Assembly (NCBI GenBank): GCA_002336895.1
Contig: DDFC01000043.1
Location: 293,422 to 357,421, forward strand
Direction of reading: 5' to 3'
Length of the DNA stretch: 64,000 bases
From: Verrucomicrobiaceae bacterium UBA1938
GTDB lineage: Bacteria; Verrucomicrobiota; Verrucomicrobiia; Verrucomicrobiales; Verrucomicrobiaceae
Shown: positions 8,986-17,657 of the stretch, in pieces
How the letters are laid out: each line of letters starts with the position of its first letter
Numbering within the stretch: the stretch's first letter is position 1
Program-made: the position numbers and the translations under genes
Notes under the pieces: model-generated
Database searches by the model: none
The model's input: the letters and a program-made list of their open reading frames with translations, nothing else
Told to the model about the DNA's origin: nothing

Positions 8986-9065
8986 GCGCGCCCCTCCGGC
9001 CCGGACGCGGCTCCCCACCGCCCGGTTTTTGGGATGGAAAACACCTCGCCCCTAACCTCTTTCTC

Positions 9066-10415
9066 ATGAACATCAACGTCGAACATCAGCCTAACTGCCG
9101 CGCCGTCGCCCACGTCCGCGTTCCTGCCGACCAGGTCGGCAAGGAGCGTGACGAAATCATCACCTACTACGCCAGCATGGTGCGCATCCCCGGCTACCGC
9201 CCCGGCAAGACGCCGAAGACCATCGTGGCCAAGCGCTATGAAAACGAAGTGAAGGACGAGCTGGAAAAGCAGCTCATCAGCGCCGGCCTGCGCCAGGCGG
9301 TGAAGAGCGAAGGCCTGGAACTCCTGAACGTCCTGGCCGTGAACGACAAGATGTACCACGACACGGACAAGAGCTTCAGCTTCACCATCGAGATGACGCT
9401 GGCTCCGAAGTTTGAGCTGCCTGAGTACACCGGCATTGCCGTGAAGCTGCCGCGCATCGAAGTGACGGACGCCGATGTGGACCACGACATCCTCCACCTG
9501 CGCGAGCACCACACCACCTATGAAGACGTGGAGCGTGCCGCCGCCCTGGGCGACGTCGTCGTGCTCAGCGTCACCGGCAGCCTGGACGGCCAGCCGCTCG
9601 GCGAGGCCATGCCTGATGCCCCGGACCACCTCAAGGAGATGAAGGAAAACTGGTTCCTCCTGGCTGAGGAAGACGACTTCCTCCCCGGCTTCTACGCAGG
9701 CCTCGTCGGCATCGCCAAGGACCAGGAGCGCACGATCAATGTCACCATTGCAGATGACTTCCGTTTTGAAGCTCTGCGCGGCAAGACCATCGCCCTGACT
9801 GCCAAGTGCCACGGCGTGAAGGACAAGGTGGTGCCTGAGCTCACCGACGAACTCATCAAGAAGGTGGGCGGCGACGAAATGACCGCCGAAACCCTGCGCG
9901 AGGAAGTGCGCGCCGCCATCCGCCGCCGCCGCGAGCAGGCCCGCGACGCTGCCAAGTCCAACCAGGTGATCGCTCACCTGACTGAGAAGGTGGAATTTGA
10001 GCTGCCGCAGGAAGTCGTGAACCGCGAAGCCCAGCGCCGCACCAACGAGATCGCCCAGCGCGCCATGCAGCAGGGCATCGGCGAGGAAGAGCTGGTGAAG
10101 CAGCAGGACGACATCCTGAACAGCGCCACCAACCAGGCCCGCCAGAACGTGAAGGTCAGCTTCATCCTTGAGCAGGTGGCCAAGAAGGAAGCGCTGGAAG
10201 TGCCCGGCCAGAAGATCGCCATGGCTCTGGCCCGCATCGCCGAGCACCAGAAGATGCCTGCCAAGAAGTTCATGGCCGAGGCTCAGAAGAACGGTCTGAT
10301 CGACAACGTGCGCAGCGACCTCCTCCTGCAGGAAGCCCTGGAGTTCATCAAGGACAAGGCCGTCGTCGAAGAAACCGAGCCCGAGCCGGAACACTGCGAC
10401 ACGCACAGCAAGTAA
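9066..10415 (+). CDS. tig: Trigger factor, ribosome-associated chaperone and peptidyl-prolyl isomerase
   Basis: 449 residues from the ATG at 9066. The N-terminal ribosome-binding domain has the signature around PGYRPGKTPKTIVAKRY, equivalent to the GFRxGxxP loop that contacts the ribosome. A central FKBP-like domain at about 150-245 follows (GDVVVLSVTGSLDGQPL, with LPGFYAGLVG), then a long helical C-terminal chaperone domain rich in Glu, Lys and Gln. Trigger factor binds nascent chains at the ribosomal exit tunnel. In many bacteria tig precedes clpP and clpX; here it stands alone, with its own promoter and a strong terminator. An upstream in-frame start would add a 36-residue extension lacking family similarity, so I reject it. 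Confidence 0.95.
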   Translation: MNINVEHQPNCRAVAHVRVPADQVGKERDEIITYYASMVRIPGYRPGKTPKTIVAKRYENEVKDELEKQLISAGLRQAVKSEGLELLNVLAVNDKMYHDTDKSFSFTIEMTLAPKFELPEYTGIAVKLPRIEVTDADVDHDILHLREHHTTYEDVERAAALGDVVVLSVTGSLDGQPLGEAMPDAPDHLKEMKENWFLLAEEDDFLPGFYAGLVGIAKDQERTINVTIADDFRFEALRGKTIALTAKCHGVKDKVVPELTDELIKKVGGDEMTAETLREEVRAAIRRRREQARDAAKSNQVIAHLTEKVEFELPQEVVNREAQRRTNEIAQRAMQQGIGEEELVKQQDDILNSATNQARQNVKVSFILEQVAKKEALEVPGQKIAMALARIAEHQKMPAKKFMAEAQKNGLIDNVRSDLLLQEALEFIKDKAVVEETEPEPEHCDTHSK

Positions 10416-10445
10416 TCAGCTGAGCGGAGCACGAACCCCTCAAGA

Positions 10446-10487
10446 AATGGTCAAGGCGGCAGCGATGCAGCCTTGGCCATTTTTATT
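10446..10487 (+). terminator. Rho-independent terminator after tig
   Basis: A 12-base stem (10446-10457 with 10470-10481, one G-U type mismatch) and a 12-base loop are followed by TTTATTT. It lies between the convergent tig and pectate lyase genes and may serve both directions, since the pectate lyase stop is at 10483. Confidence 0.75.
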
Positions 10488-11724
10488 TGGCCTTTTCGAG
10501 CCGCTTCTTCCAGCGCGCAGACTCCTTCTCCATCAGCTCCTTGGGTCGCGTGCTGAAGAAGTCGTAGGCGACTTTGTTCTTGGCGGCCATCTCGTGAAAG
10601 GTGGGATAGACGATGCCGTCTTGGGCGCCGGCAAAGATGGGTTTGCCGGTCTGCAGATCGTAAAAGCGCGCCCAGATCACGTCGGTGCAGGCGGGGTCTT
10701 CGATGTAGTCGGTCTTGCCCTCCGCTGTCTTGATTTTGCGCAGGCCGGTGAGCTTGTGAGTTTCAAACCACTTCATGGCGGAGTCGATCACGGCAATGAT
10801 CTCGGGCGTGGTGGGGCCGCTGCGCATGAGGAATTTCACCAGGTTGGCGGATTCACCGCCGCTGAGAGAGGGCGGCTCCTTGGCGCGTGCTTTCACGGGT
10901 GCCAGCGTGAGCGGATGATGCTGCGCACACCAGACGGTGGGGGTGCCGTCGATTTTCACCTGCATGGCGGCGATGCAGGCGATGCCTTTTTCAAAGGCGA
11001 CCTGAGCCCGCTGCTTGAGCGCATCATCAGCGAATGAGAAGAGCTTTTCCCCTTTGGTGATGGCGAGCAGCAGCTCCAGGACGTGCATCATGGCATCGTC
11101 ATTCAGCGTGATGGCCTCGTGGTAGCCGCGTTCGATGGGGTGGTTCTGCGGCCAGCCGCCGTTGGGATACTGCGCGGCAAAGACGTAGTCGAGCCCCTTC
11201 ATCAGCGCAGCTTTCACATCCTCGCGCTTGGTGGCGGTGAACACGCCCGCGAGGAATTTGAGCTGCTCGGTGGTGGTGCGGTTGTCAAAGGTGCCGCAGT
11301 AGTGCCAGGCATCGCCTTTCTGCGCGGTCCAGTGCGTGCCGGGCTTGCGCGGGCCTTGGGTATAATCGACCGCTTTTGACCAGCCACCAGTAGGTGTCTG
11401 ATAGCTGATCACGGTCTCGGCCAGCTTCTGGTTCTCGGCGCTGCCAAACCACTCGGCAGGCGTGTCGCTGTCGAATTCGAACTCCTTGCGGTTCCCTGGC
11501 GCGGGCACGGATTTCTCCATCCCGGCTTTCTGGCATTCTTCCGCCAGGATGTGGCGCTCATTGGCGGCGGCTTCACGTGATTGCGCGATGTAGGTGGTCC
11601 ACTGGGCGCGATGAGTCTCGGGCAGCTGGGCCAGAAGCTCGTCCGTGAGCATCGTGAAAGGTTTCTCATCGGCCAGGACGGCAGTGGCAAGCACAAGCGG
11701 GAGGAACAACGAGCGTGTGATCAT
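10483..11724 (-). CDS. Secreted pectate lyase of the PL10 (PelA) type
   Basis: 413 residues from the ATG at 11724, which begins a clear signal peptide (MITRSLFLPLVLATAVLA). An in-frame ATG at 11781 would add an unlikely preceding stretch. The mature part shows the PL10 pattern: PTGGWSKAVDY, GTFDNRTTTEQLKFLAGVF, AAQYPNGGWPQNHP and YHEAITLNDDAMMHVLELL. PL10 enzymes cleave polygalacturonate by beta-elimination, using conserved Asp and Arg residues in a double-helical barrel. A periplasmic or extracellular role in pectin breakdown is likely. It is divergent from recQ with about 137 bases between starts. No other pectin genes are adjacent, although a hexuronate-type MFS transporter lies 5 kb away. 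Confidence 0.88.
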   Translation of the reverse strand: MITRSLFLPLVLATAVLADEKPFTMLTDELLAQLPETHRAQWTTYIAQSREAAANERHILAEECQKAGMEKSVPAPGNRKEFEFDSDTPAEWFGSAENQKLAETVISYQTPTGGWSKAVDYTQGPRKPGTHWTAQKGDAWHYCGTFDNRTTTEQLKFLAGVFTATKREDVKAALMKGLDYVFAAQYPNGGWPQNHPIERGYHEAITLNDDAMMHVLELLLAITKGEKLFSFADDALKQRAQVAFEKGIACIAAMQVKIDGTPTVWCAQHHPLTLAPVKARAKEPPSLSGGESANLVKFLMRSGPTTPEIIAVIDSAMKWFETHKLTGLRKIKTAEGKTDYIEDPACTDVIWARFYDLQTGKPIFAGAQDGIVYPTFHEMAAKNKVAYDFFSTRPKELMEKESARWKKRLEKAK

Positions 11725-11861
11725 GTGGAATCGTAACCCCTTGGCCCTGAGGCACGAATCGTATTTTCTGATGCCCGCCATTGCGGCGGCTTATCCTTTC
11801 CGGGTCTTCTGAGCGTCGAAACCTTGACCCGCCGTCACATCCTTGTTCTTTGGCTGGACTG

Positions 11862-13808
11862 ATGCCACACGACCTCCACGCCGCCCTGAAACAACACTTT
11901 GGCCATGCGGCCTTTCGTGCCGGGCAGCAGCAGGTGATGGAGGCGCTGCTGGCTGGGAGGAGCGCGCTGGCGCTCTTTCCCACCAGTGCGGGGAAATCCC
12001 TCTGCTACCAGCTGCCGGCGCTGCTGATGGATGGTGTGGCGCTGATCATCTCCCCGCTCATCGCACTGATGAAGGATCAGGTGCAGGCGCTGCAGGCGCG
12101 TGGCATCGCGGCGGCGCGGCTGGATTCCTCCCTCTCCGCCGGCGAGGTGGCGCAGGTGTTTGACGACATGCGCACCGGGGTGCTAAAGCTGCTCTACATC
12201 GCCCCGGAGCGGCTCATGAATGAAAACTTCATCGAGCGGCTGAAGCGCCTGCGCATCTCCATGATGGCCGTAGATGAGGCGCACTGCATCTCGGAGTGGG
12301 GGCACAATTTCCGCCCGGAATACCTGCGGCTGGCGCATGTGGCGGCGGAGCTGGGCATCCGGCCGGTACTGGCGCTCACCGCCACGGCCACGCCCTCGGT
12401 CGCGGCAGACATCCGGAAGGCCTTTGGCATCGCACAGGAGGACCACGTGCAGACCTCGTTCCTGCGACCCAATCTGCACTTCCGCATCACGCCCTGCACG
12501 ACGAAGCAGCGGCTCTCCGTGCTCACGCGCCTGCTGCAAAAGCGCAAGGTGCCCTCCATCGTCTATGTCACCCTGCAGCAGACCGCTGAAGAAGTGGCCA
12601 CGCATCTGCAGAGGAACGAGGTGAACGCCCTGGCCTATCATGCCGGCCTGCCGGACGAGCACCGCCACGCGGCGCAGGATGCCTTCATGAGCGGCCAGAC
12701 GGATGTCATCGTGGCCACCATTGCCTTTGGCATGGGCATCGACAAATCAGACATCCGCGCGGTGTATCACTACAACCTGCCCAAGACGCTGGAAAACTAC
12801 TCCCAGGAGACGGGCCGTGCCGGGCGCGATGGCAAGACCTCCGTGTGCGAGATGCTCGCCTGCGGCGACGACTGCATCGTGCTGGAAAACTTCACCTTTG
12901 GAGACACGCCCACGCCGCAGGCCATCCGCCAGCTGCTGGATCATCTGCTGCTGGGGGGGACGGAATTTGATGTCTCCATGTATGACCTGGCCCATGCCAC
13001 GGACATCCGCCCGCTGGTCATCGAGACGGTGATCACGAATCTGGAGCTGGATGGCATCCTGCGGCCGCTGGGCTCGTTCTACGCCAGCTATCAGTACCGT
13101 TTCATCCAGCCGGAGCAGCGCATTCTCTCCGGGCACAAGCCTGATCGGCAGGCCTTTCTGCGCCGGTTGTTTCAATGTGGCAAGCGCGGCACGAAATGGA
13201 CCACGATCAATCCCGATGAAGCCGCCGCCGAACTCGAAGAGCCGCGTGATCGCGTGCTCAAGGCGCTGACCTGGCTGCAGGAGTCCGGAGACATCGAGCT
13301 CAAGCCCAGCGGCAGCCGCCAGAAATACCGCCTCTCCGAAGAGGCGCACCGCCGCGATCCCAAGGAGATCACGAAAAAAATGCAGCAGCTCTTTGCGCAC
13401 CGTGAGGAACGCGATGTGGAGAGGCTGCAGGAGGTGCTGAATTTTGCGCGGCACCGCGGCTGCCTCACGCGCCGCCTGCTGGACTACTTTGGCGAAAGCA
13501 TGGAGGCCGACTGCGGCACCTGCACCAGCTGCAAAGAGCGTGAAAAAGGCGTGGCCGACGATGCGCCGCGCGTCATCCCGCAGTCCGAGCCGCCGCCGAT
13601 CACCATCGAGCACGTGGCGGCCATCCGGGAGATCATCGCCGAGCGGAAGCCCGCGCTGCGCTCCGCGCGCCAGCTGGCCCGTTTCCTCTGCGGGCTCACC
13701 AGTCCCGCCACCACCCGGGAGCGGCTAGGCAGGCATCCTAGCTTTGGCCTGCTGGAGACCATTCCCTTTGGAGATGTGCTGGCGCAGACAGAAACCATGC
13801 TGCGATAA
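11862..13808 (+). CDS. recQ: ATP-dependent DNA helicase RecQ
   Basis: 648 residues from the ATG at 11862. The motor has Walker A in PTSAGKSLCYQLP, the DEAH box in VDEAHCISEWGHNFRPEY, SAT-like motif III (LTATATPSV) and motif VI around QETGRAGRDGK. Next comes a zinc-binding RecQ-Ct region with clustered cysteines (DCGTCTSCKER), and a C-terminal region at about 590-640 that may be an HRDC- or HTH-like domain. RecQ unwinds recombination intermediates with 3' to 5' polarity. The zinc site is slightly compact but present. An upstream in-frame start at 11781 would overlap the region opposite the pectate lyase leader and is less likely. Confidence 0.94.
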   Translation: MPHDLHAALKQHFGHAAFRAGQQQVMEALLAGRSALALFPTSAGKSLCYQLPALLMDGVALIISPLIALMKDQVQALQARGIAAARLDSSLSAGEVAQVFDDMRTGVLKLLYIAPERLMNENFIERLKRLRISMMAVDEAHCISEWGHNFRPEYLRLAHVAAELGIRPVLALTATATPSVAADIRKAFGIAQEDHVQTSFLRPNLHFRITPCTTKQRLSVLTRLLQKRKVPSIVYVTLQQTAEEVATHLQRNEVNALAYHAGLPDEHRHAAQDAFMSGQTDVIVATIAFGMGIDKSDIRAVYHYNLPKTLENYSQETGRAGRDGKTSVCEMLACGDDCIVLENFTFGDTPTPQAIRQLLDHLLLGGTEFDVSMYDLAHATDIRPLVIETVITNLELDGILRPLGSFYASYQYRFIQPEQRILSGHKPDRQAFLRRLFQCGKRGTKWTTINPDEAAAELEEPRDRVLKALTWLQESGDIELKPSGSRQKYRLSEEAHRRDPKEITKKMQQLFAHREERDVERLQEVLNFARHRGCLTRRLLDYFGESMEADCGTCTSCKEREKGVADDAPRVIPQSEPPPITIEHVAAIREIIAERKPALRSARQLARFLCGLTSPATTRERLGRHPSFGLLETIPFGDVLAQTETMLR

Positions 13809-13817
13809 GAAATCCTT

Positions 13818-13839
13818 GTCAGAACACCCTTTTTCTGAC
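13818..13839 (+). other. Inverted repeat between recQ and the SGNH hydrolase gene
   Basis: Arms GTCAGA and TCTGAC are separated by 10 bases that include a T run. The repeat lies 10 bases after the recQ stop and just before the next start. It could be a weak terminator or an operator; neither is demonstrated. Confidence 0.35.
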
Positions 13840-13842
13840 GGT

Positions 13843-15108
13843 ATGAGGATTGTCATTATGCGCATCCTTCCGCTTCTCTCCCTCCTCTGCATCGCTACCG
13901 GCCTCCGTGCTGGATCCATCCTGCCTCCCAACGCCCGCGTCGCCGTGATCGGCGACAGCATCACGGAGCAGAAAATTTACTCCAAATACATCGAGACCTA
14001 CCTGCTGGCCTGCACCGGGCGAAGCGACATCAAGGTGTGCCAGTTTGGCTGGAGCGGCGAGCGCGCCAGCGGCTTTGCTGCACGTCTCGAAAACGACCTC
14101 GCGGTATTTAACCCGAACGTGGCCACCACCTGCTACGGCATGAACGACGGCAGCTACCGGCCCTATGCGCCCGAGGTAGGAGCCGAGTATGAAAAGAACA
14201 CGCGCCTGGTGATCGAGGGCATGAAGAAAGCCGGCGTGAAGGCCATGGCCATCGGCTCTCCCGGCGGAGTAGATCCTGATTTCTTCAAGAAGAACGTCAC
14301 CGGCGCGGACTACAACGACAACCTCGCCCACCTGCGCGACATCGCCAAGAAGCTGGCGGACGAAAACAAAGTGCCCTTTGCCAATGTGCACGACACCATG
14401 ATGAGCGCGCTGACCAAGTCCAAGGCAGCATTGGGCAAGGAATACGGCCCCTTTGGTGGCGACGGCTTCCATCCCGCACCTGCCGGCCAGTTGCTCATGG
14501 CGCAGGCCTTTCTCAAGGCGCTGGGCTTTGACGGCGAGATCGGCACGATCACCTTGGACATGAAAGGTGCGGCCACCGCAAGCAGCGGCCACGTGGTCAA
14601 AGGCGGGCAGAATGGCAGCGTGACCCTGGAGAGCAGCAAGTGGCCCTTCGTGTTTGATGCCGATCCGAAATCCGCCGGCAGCAATCGCAGCATCCTGCCC
14701 TTCACCAGCTTCAACGAAGACCTCAACCGACTCACTCTGAAAGTCGTGAATCTTGGCAGCGCCAAGGCCGAGGTGACCTGGGGCACGCAGAGCAAGGAGT
14801 TCACCAGCGAGCAGCTCAAGGCCGGCGTGAATCTCGCCGCCGAGTTCACCAAGACACCTTTCGACAATGACTTCGCCGCCTTGACCGCCGCCATCACACA
14901 GAAAGAGGCGTTTGAAACCATCCTGATCAAAAACCTCGTCACCCACATGCGCGTGGTGGCTGCTGAAGCTGCGGAAGACCCCAAGGTGGCCGCTGCCCTG
15001 GCCAAGCTGAAGAAGAAGCTGGGAGACGAAGAGGCCAAGCAAGACGCCAACGTGCGCAAGTACATCAAGCCCGTGACCCACACGATCAAGGTCGAGGAAA
15101 TCAAGTAA
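13843..15108 (+). CDS. Secreted SGNH/GDSL-family hydrolase with a C-terminal helical region
   Basis: About 421 residues from ATG 13843; ATG 13858 is an alternative that gives the signal peptide MRILPLLSLLCIATGLRAG. The GDSL motif is VAVIGDSITEQ with the nucleophile near residue 39. An SGNH block II glycine lies around FGWSGERASG, the block III Asn is in TTCYGMNDGSY, and the block V Asp-His is GDGFHPAPAG. Proteins of this type deacetylate or de-esterify carbohydrates and lipids outside the cytoplasm. After about residue 240 comes a second domain that ends in a lysine- and alanine-rich helix. It is followed 19 bases later by the creatininase-family gene, suggesting co-transcription. Substrate unknown. 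Confidence 0.85.
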   Translation: MRIVIMRILPLLSLLCIATGLRAGSILPPNARVAVIGDSITEQKIYSKYIETYLLACTGRSDIKVCQFGWSGERASGFAARLENDLAVFNPNVATTCYGMNDGSYRPYAPEVGAEYEKNTRLVIEGMKKAGVKAMAIGSPGGVDPDFFKKNVTGADYNDNLAHLRDIAKKLADENKVPFANVHDTMMSALTKSKAALGKEYGPFGGDGFHPAPAGQLLMAQAFLKALGFDGEIGTITLDMKGAATASSGHVVKGGQNGSVTLESSKWPFVFDADPKSAGSNRSILPFTSFNEDLNRLTLKVVNLGSAKAEVTWGTQSKEFTSEQLKAGVNLAAEFTKTPFDNDFAALTAAITQKEAFETILIKNLVTHMRVVAAEAAEDPKVAAALAKLKKKLGDEEAKQDANVRKYIKPVTHTIKVEEIK

Positions 15109-15127
15109 CCCCATCCCGTTTACGAGC

Positions 15128-15886
15128 ATGCAACTGGCCGATTTGAAGTGGTCCGAGGTGGACGCGCTCAGCCGCGACACGCCGGTGATTTTTCCCGTCG
15201 CCGCCCTGGAGCAGCACGGAAGGCACATGCCGGTCTTCACCGACAGCATGCTCACCAACGAGCTGATCCGTCGCACGGAGGCGGCGCTGGGTGAGCGTGT
15301 GCTCATCGCGCCGCTCACATGGCTGGGAAATTCCCATCATCACATGGATTTCCCCGGCACCCTCTCGGCGGAGCCACGGCTGTATCTGGATCTGCTCAAC
15401 GGGTTGATGGAGAACTTCATCGCCCACGGCTTCAAGCGGCTGGTCTTCATCAACGGCCATGGTGGCAACGACATCCCAGGCAAGCAGGCGGTGTTTGAGA
15501 CGCGGCAGAAGTATCGTGACCGCAGCGATCTCCTGCTGCTCTTTGCCACCTACTGGAATCTCGGAGCCGAGCCCTGGACCCGCGATGCCTCCATCCAGCA
15601 GCGCGTCATGGGCCACGCCTGCGAATGGGAGACCAGCATGGTGTTGCGCCTGCGTCCGGAGCTTGTCGGTGATCTGACGAAAACGGGCGACGTCCCCTTT
15701 GGCAATCCCTTTGAACCCGCCTCACGCGGCTGGATCATGACCGACCGCAGCGAGCCTGGCCATGTGGGAGATCCCCGCACCGCCACGGCTGAAAAAGGAG
15801 AGGTGCTCTTCCAATGCTTCAGCGAGACAGTAGTGAAAATGCTGGAGCGCGTGATTGCATGGGATGGGAGGAGCTGGGAGGGGTGA
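15128..15886 (+). CDS. Creatininase-family amidohydrolase
   Basis: 252 residues. Metal-binding elements of the creatininase fold are visible: LEQHGRHMPVFTDS near residues 27-40 supplies Glu28, His30 and Asp39, and NGHGGND near 113-119 supplies a further His. A later conserved region reads GHACEWETSMVL, with His and Glu. The family includes creatinine amidohydrolase, the FAPy amidase of riboflavin synthesis (ArfB) and MftE, so the substrate cannot be fixed. It has no signal peptide and is probably cytosolic. It is on the same strand 19 bases after the SGNH hydrolase gene. Confidence 0.85.
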   Translation: MQLADLKWSEVDALSRDTPVIFPVAALEQHGRHMPVFTDSMLTNELIRRTEAALGERVLIAPLTWLGNSHHHMDFPGTLSAEPRLYLDLLNGLMENFIAHGFKRLVFINGHGGNDIPGKQAVFETRQKYRDRSDLLLLFATYWNLGAEPWTRDASIQQRVMGHACEWETSMVLRLRPELVGDLTKTGDVPFGNPFEPASRGWIMTDRSEPGHVGDPRTATAEKGEVLFQCFSETVVKMLERVIAWDGRSWEG

Positions 15887-15928
15887 ATTGACCTTGTCGA
15901 AAGCCGGACAGTTTGCTAACTTCCCAGC

Positions 15929-16159
15929 ATGCTGACCGCAGAAATCACCCAGCTGGTGCAAAAGCTCGATTATGGAGATCGAGCTGAACTGGCCGGCCTT
16001 CTCATCGACTCCCTGGACGGAGAAGATTGTGAAGATGAAGGTGAAGATAGTGTCACCATCGCCTTGCGACGAAGCGCTGAAATGAAGTCTGGTGAAGACC
16101 CAGGAATCTCCCTGGAGGAACTCATGAGTTCAGTGCAGGCGGGGCGGGCAAGGAAATGA
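15929..16159 (+). CDS. Antitoxin of the addiction-module component family
   Basis: 76 residues, with the pattern of the putative addiction module component (TIGR02574-like) family: VQKLDYGDRAELAGLLIDSL, an acidic middle, and a C-terminal SLEELMSSVQAGRARK that would wrap the toxin. Its stop overlaps the following toxin start in an ATGA arrangement at 16156-16159, typical of type II toxin-antitoxin operons. The downstream toxin is internally deleted, so this may be an orphaned antitoxin. Confidence 0.75.
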   Translation: MLTAEITQLVQKLDYGDRAELAGLLIDSLDGEDCEDEGEDSVTIALRRSAEMKSGEDPGISLEELMSSVQAGRARK

Positions 16160-16359
16160 AGCTCCGGCTGCATACTCGGACAAGGCGTGAGATCCGAAAC
16201 GCCGTGGATTGGTATGACAAAAGATCTGACCGTGCAGGAGACGAGTTTCTGGAGGAGCTCAACGCGGCACTTGAGCACATTGCGGAAAACCCAACGCAGG
16301 TTCACGTGCTAACGATCAAGCATCACCGTCGCCACCCAGATTACGGAAGGAAAAACTGA
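16156..16359 (+). pseudogene. RelE/ParE-type toxin with in-frame internal deletion
   Basis: 67 residues against about 95-105 for intact family members. The N-terminal part (DWYDKRSDRAGDEFLEELNAALEHIAENP) and C-terminal part (VHVLTIKHHRRHPDYGRK) both look like ParE. The central beta strands that normally carry the RRxLLRRFPYxIYYR-like segment are missing, so about 30 residues have been lost without shifting frame. This core includes conserved Arg/Lys residues used by RelE-family toxins, so the product is probably inactive though still translatable. It overlaps its antitoxin by ATGA. Confidence 0.65.
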
Positions 16360-16409
16360 TAAAATGATCGGGGTGTGCAAACAGTGTTTCTGACGCCGTA
16401 GATCTTCTC

Positions 16410-17651
16410 ATGCCCACTTCGCGCTCCTCCCTCTGGAAATGGTATCTCTGCGGCCTGCTGCTGCTGGCCACGACGATCAACTACATGGACCGGCAGACGC
16501 TGGCGAATGCGGCCACGCGGGTGACCAAAGAGTTTCATCTTTCCCAGGAGCAGTATGGGGATGTGGAGCTGGCGTTTGGCTGGGCCTTTGCCGTGGGCTC
16601 TCTGGTGTTTGGATTTCTGGCGGACCGGGTGCGGGTGTACTGGTTGTATCCAGTGGTGCTCAGCGGCTGGTCGCTGATGGGCATCGCCTCCGCGCATACG
16701 AATGGCTACTGGCCGCTGCTGATGTGCCGGGTGCTGCTGGGCTTCTTTGAGGCGGGGCACTGGCCCTGTGCGCTGAAGACCACCTTTGCCCTGCTGGAGC
16801 CCCAAGACCGCACTATGGGCAACAGCGTGTTGCAAAGCGGTGCCTCCATCGGCGCGGTGGTCACGCCGCCGCTCATGATCTGGCTCATGACGGACGATCT
16901 TTCCAGCTGGCGGCGGGCGTTTGAGGCCATCGGCTACATCGGGCTGCTGTGGGTGGTGGTGTGGTTTGTGTCCATGCGCAAAGACGAGCTGGATGTGAAG
17001 GTTGAGGATGATCCTTCAAAGCGCGAAAGCCTCTGCGGCATCCTGCTTGGCGGGCGTTTCTGGGCGCTGGCCATGCTCATCTTTGGTGCGCAGACCTGCT
17101 GGCACCTCTTCCGTGTGTGGTTGCCCAAGTTCATGCAGGAGGGGCGCGGCTATCCCGAGGTGGAGGCGCTGGCTTTCAATTCGGCCTACTACATCGGCAC
17201 GGACGTCGGCTGCATCACGGCGGGATTCATCTCCCTTTGGCTGGCGCGGCGCTTTGGCCTCTCGGCACATGGCGCGCGGCGCTGGGTGTATGCGGGCGCG
17301 TGCGTGCTCACGTCTTTCAGCGTGCTGCTCTTCTGGCTGCCCAAGGGCTGGCCGCTGATGGGCGCGCTGCTGTGTGTCGGTGCCGGGGCGCTGGCGCTCT
17401 TTCCCTGCTACTACAGTTTTGTGCAGGAGCTGTCAGACCGGCATGTGGGCAGGCTCACGGGCCTGCTGAGCACCTGGGTGTGGGCGGTGTCGTCTCCCAT
17501 GCACAAGCTCTTTGGCAGGCTGGTGGATGAAACGAAGTCCTTCGATCTCGGCATGGCGCTGGCGGGCTTGGCGCCGTGGCTGGGTGTCATCGCCATGAAG
17601 CTGCTGTGGGACAGGCAGAAGCCGAAGGATGCGCCTGTGCCGGCACGTTGA
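16410..17651 (+). CDS. MFS transporter of the anion:cation symporter type (hexuronate-like)
   Basis: 413 residues with about 12 hydrophobic segments. The early NYMDRQ motif in the first membrane helix and FGFLADRVR in the loop between helices 2 and 3 are typical of the ACS family that includes ExuT-type hexuronate transporters. It probably imports a sugar acid by proton symport at the inner membrane. Six bases after its stop begins a secreted sialidase-like gene, so the two may form a glycan-use operon. The pectate lyase about 5 kb upstream makes a hexuronate a reasonable guess, but that is inference. Confidence 0.87.
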   Translation: MPTSRSSLWKWYLCGLLLLATTINYMDRQTLANAATRVTKEFHLSQEQYGDVELAFGWAFAVGSLVFGFLADRVRVYWLYPVVLSGWSLMGIASAHTNGYWPLLMCRVLLGFFEAGHWPCALKTTFALLEPQDRTMGNSVLQSGASIGAVVTPPLMIWLMTDDLSSWRRAFEAIGYIGLLWVVVWFVSMRKDELDVKVEDDPSKRESLCGILLGGRFWALAMLIFGAQTCWHLFRVWLPKFMQEGRGYPEVEALAFNSAYYIGTDVGCITAGFISLWLARRFGLSAHGARRWVYAGACVLTSFSVLLFWLPKGWPLMGALLCVGAGALALFPCYYSFVQELSDRHVGRLTGLLSTWVWAVSSPMHKLFGRLVDETKSFDLGMALAGLAPWLGVIAMKLLWDRQKPKDAPVPAR

Positions 17652-17657
17652 TTGCGG

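Noticed and set aside
8958..9065. 36-residue N-terminal extension of trigger factor
   Set aside because: It overlaps the likely promoter, has no family similarity, and the ATG at 9066 fits the usual trigger factor N-terminus.
8982..10406. 474-codon open frame antisense to trigger factor
   Set aside because: It lies entirely opposite a convincing trigger factor gene and reads as His/Val/Leu-rich low-complexity sequence; high-GC codon bias keeps it open.
13819..15318. 499-codon open frame antisense to the SGNH hydrolase and creatininase genes
   Set aside because: It covers two genes with clear motifs on the other strand; no domain is present.
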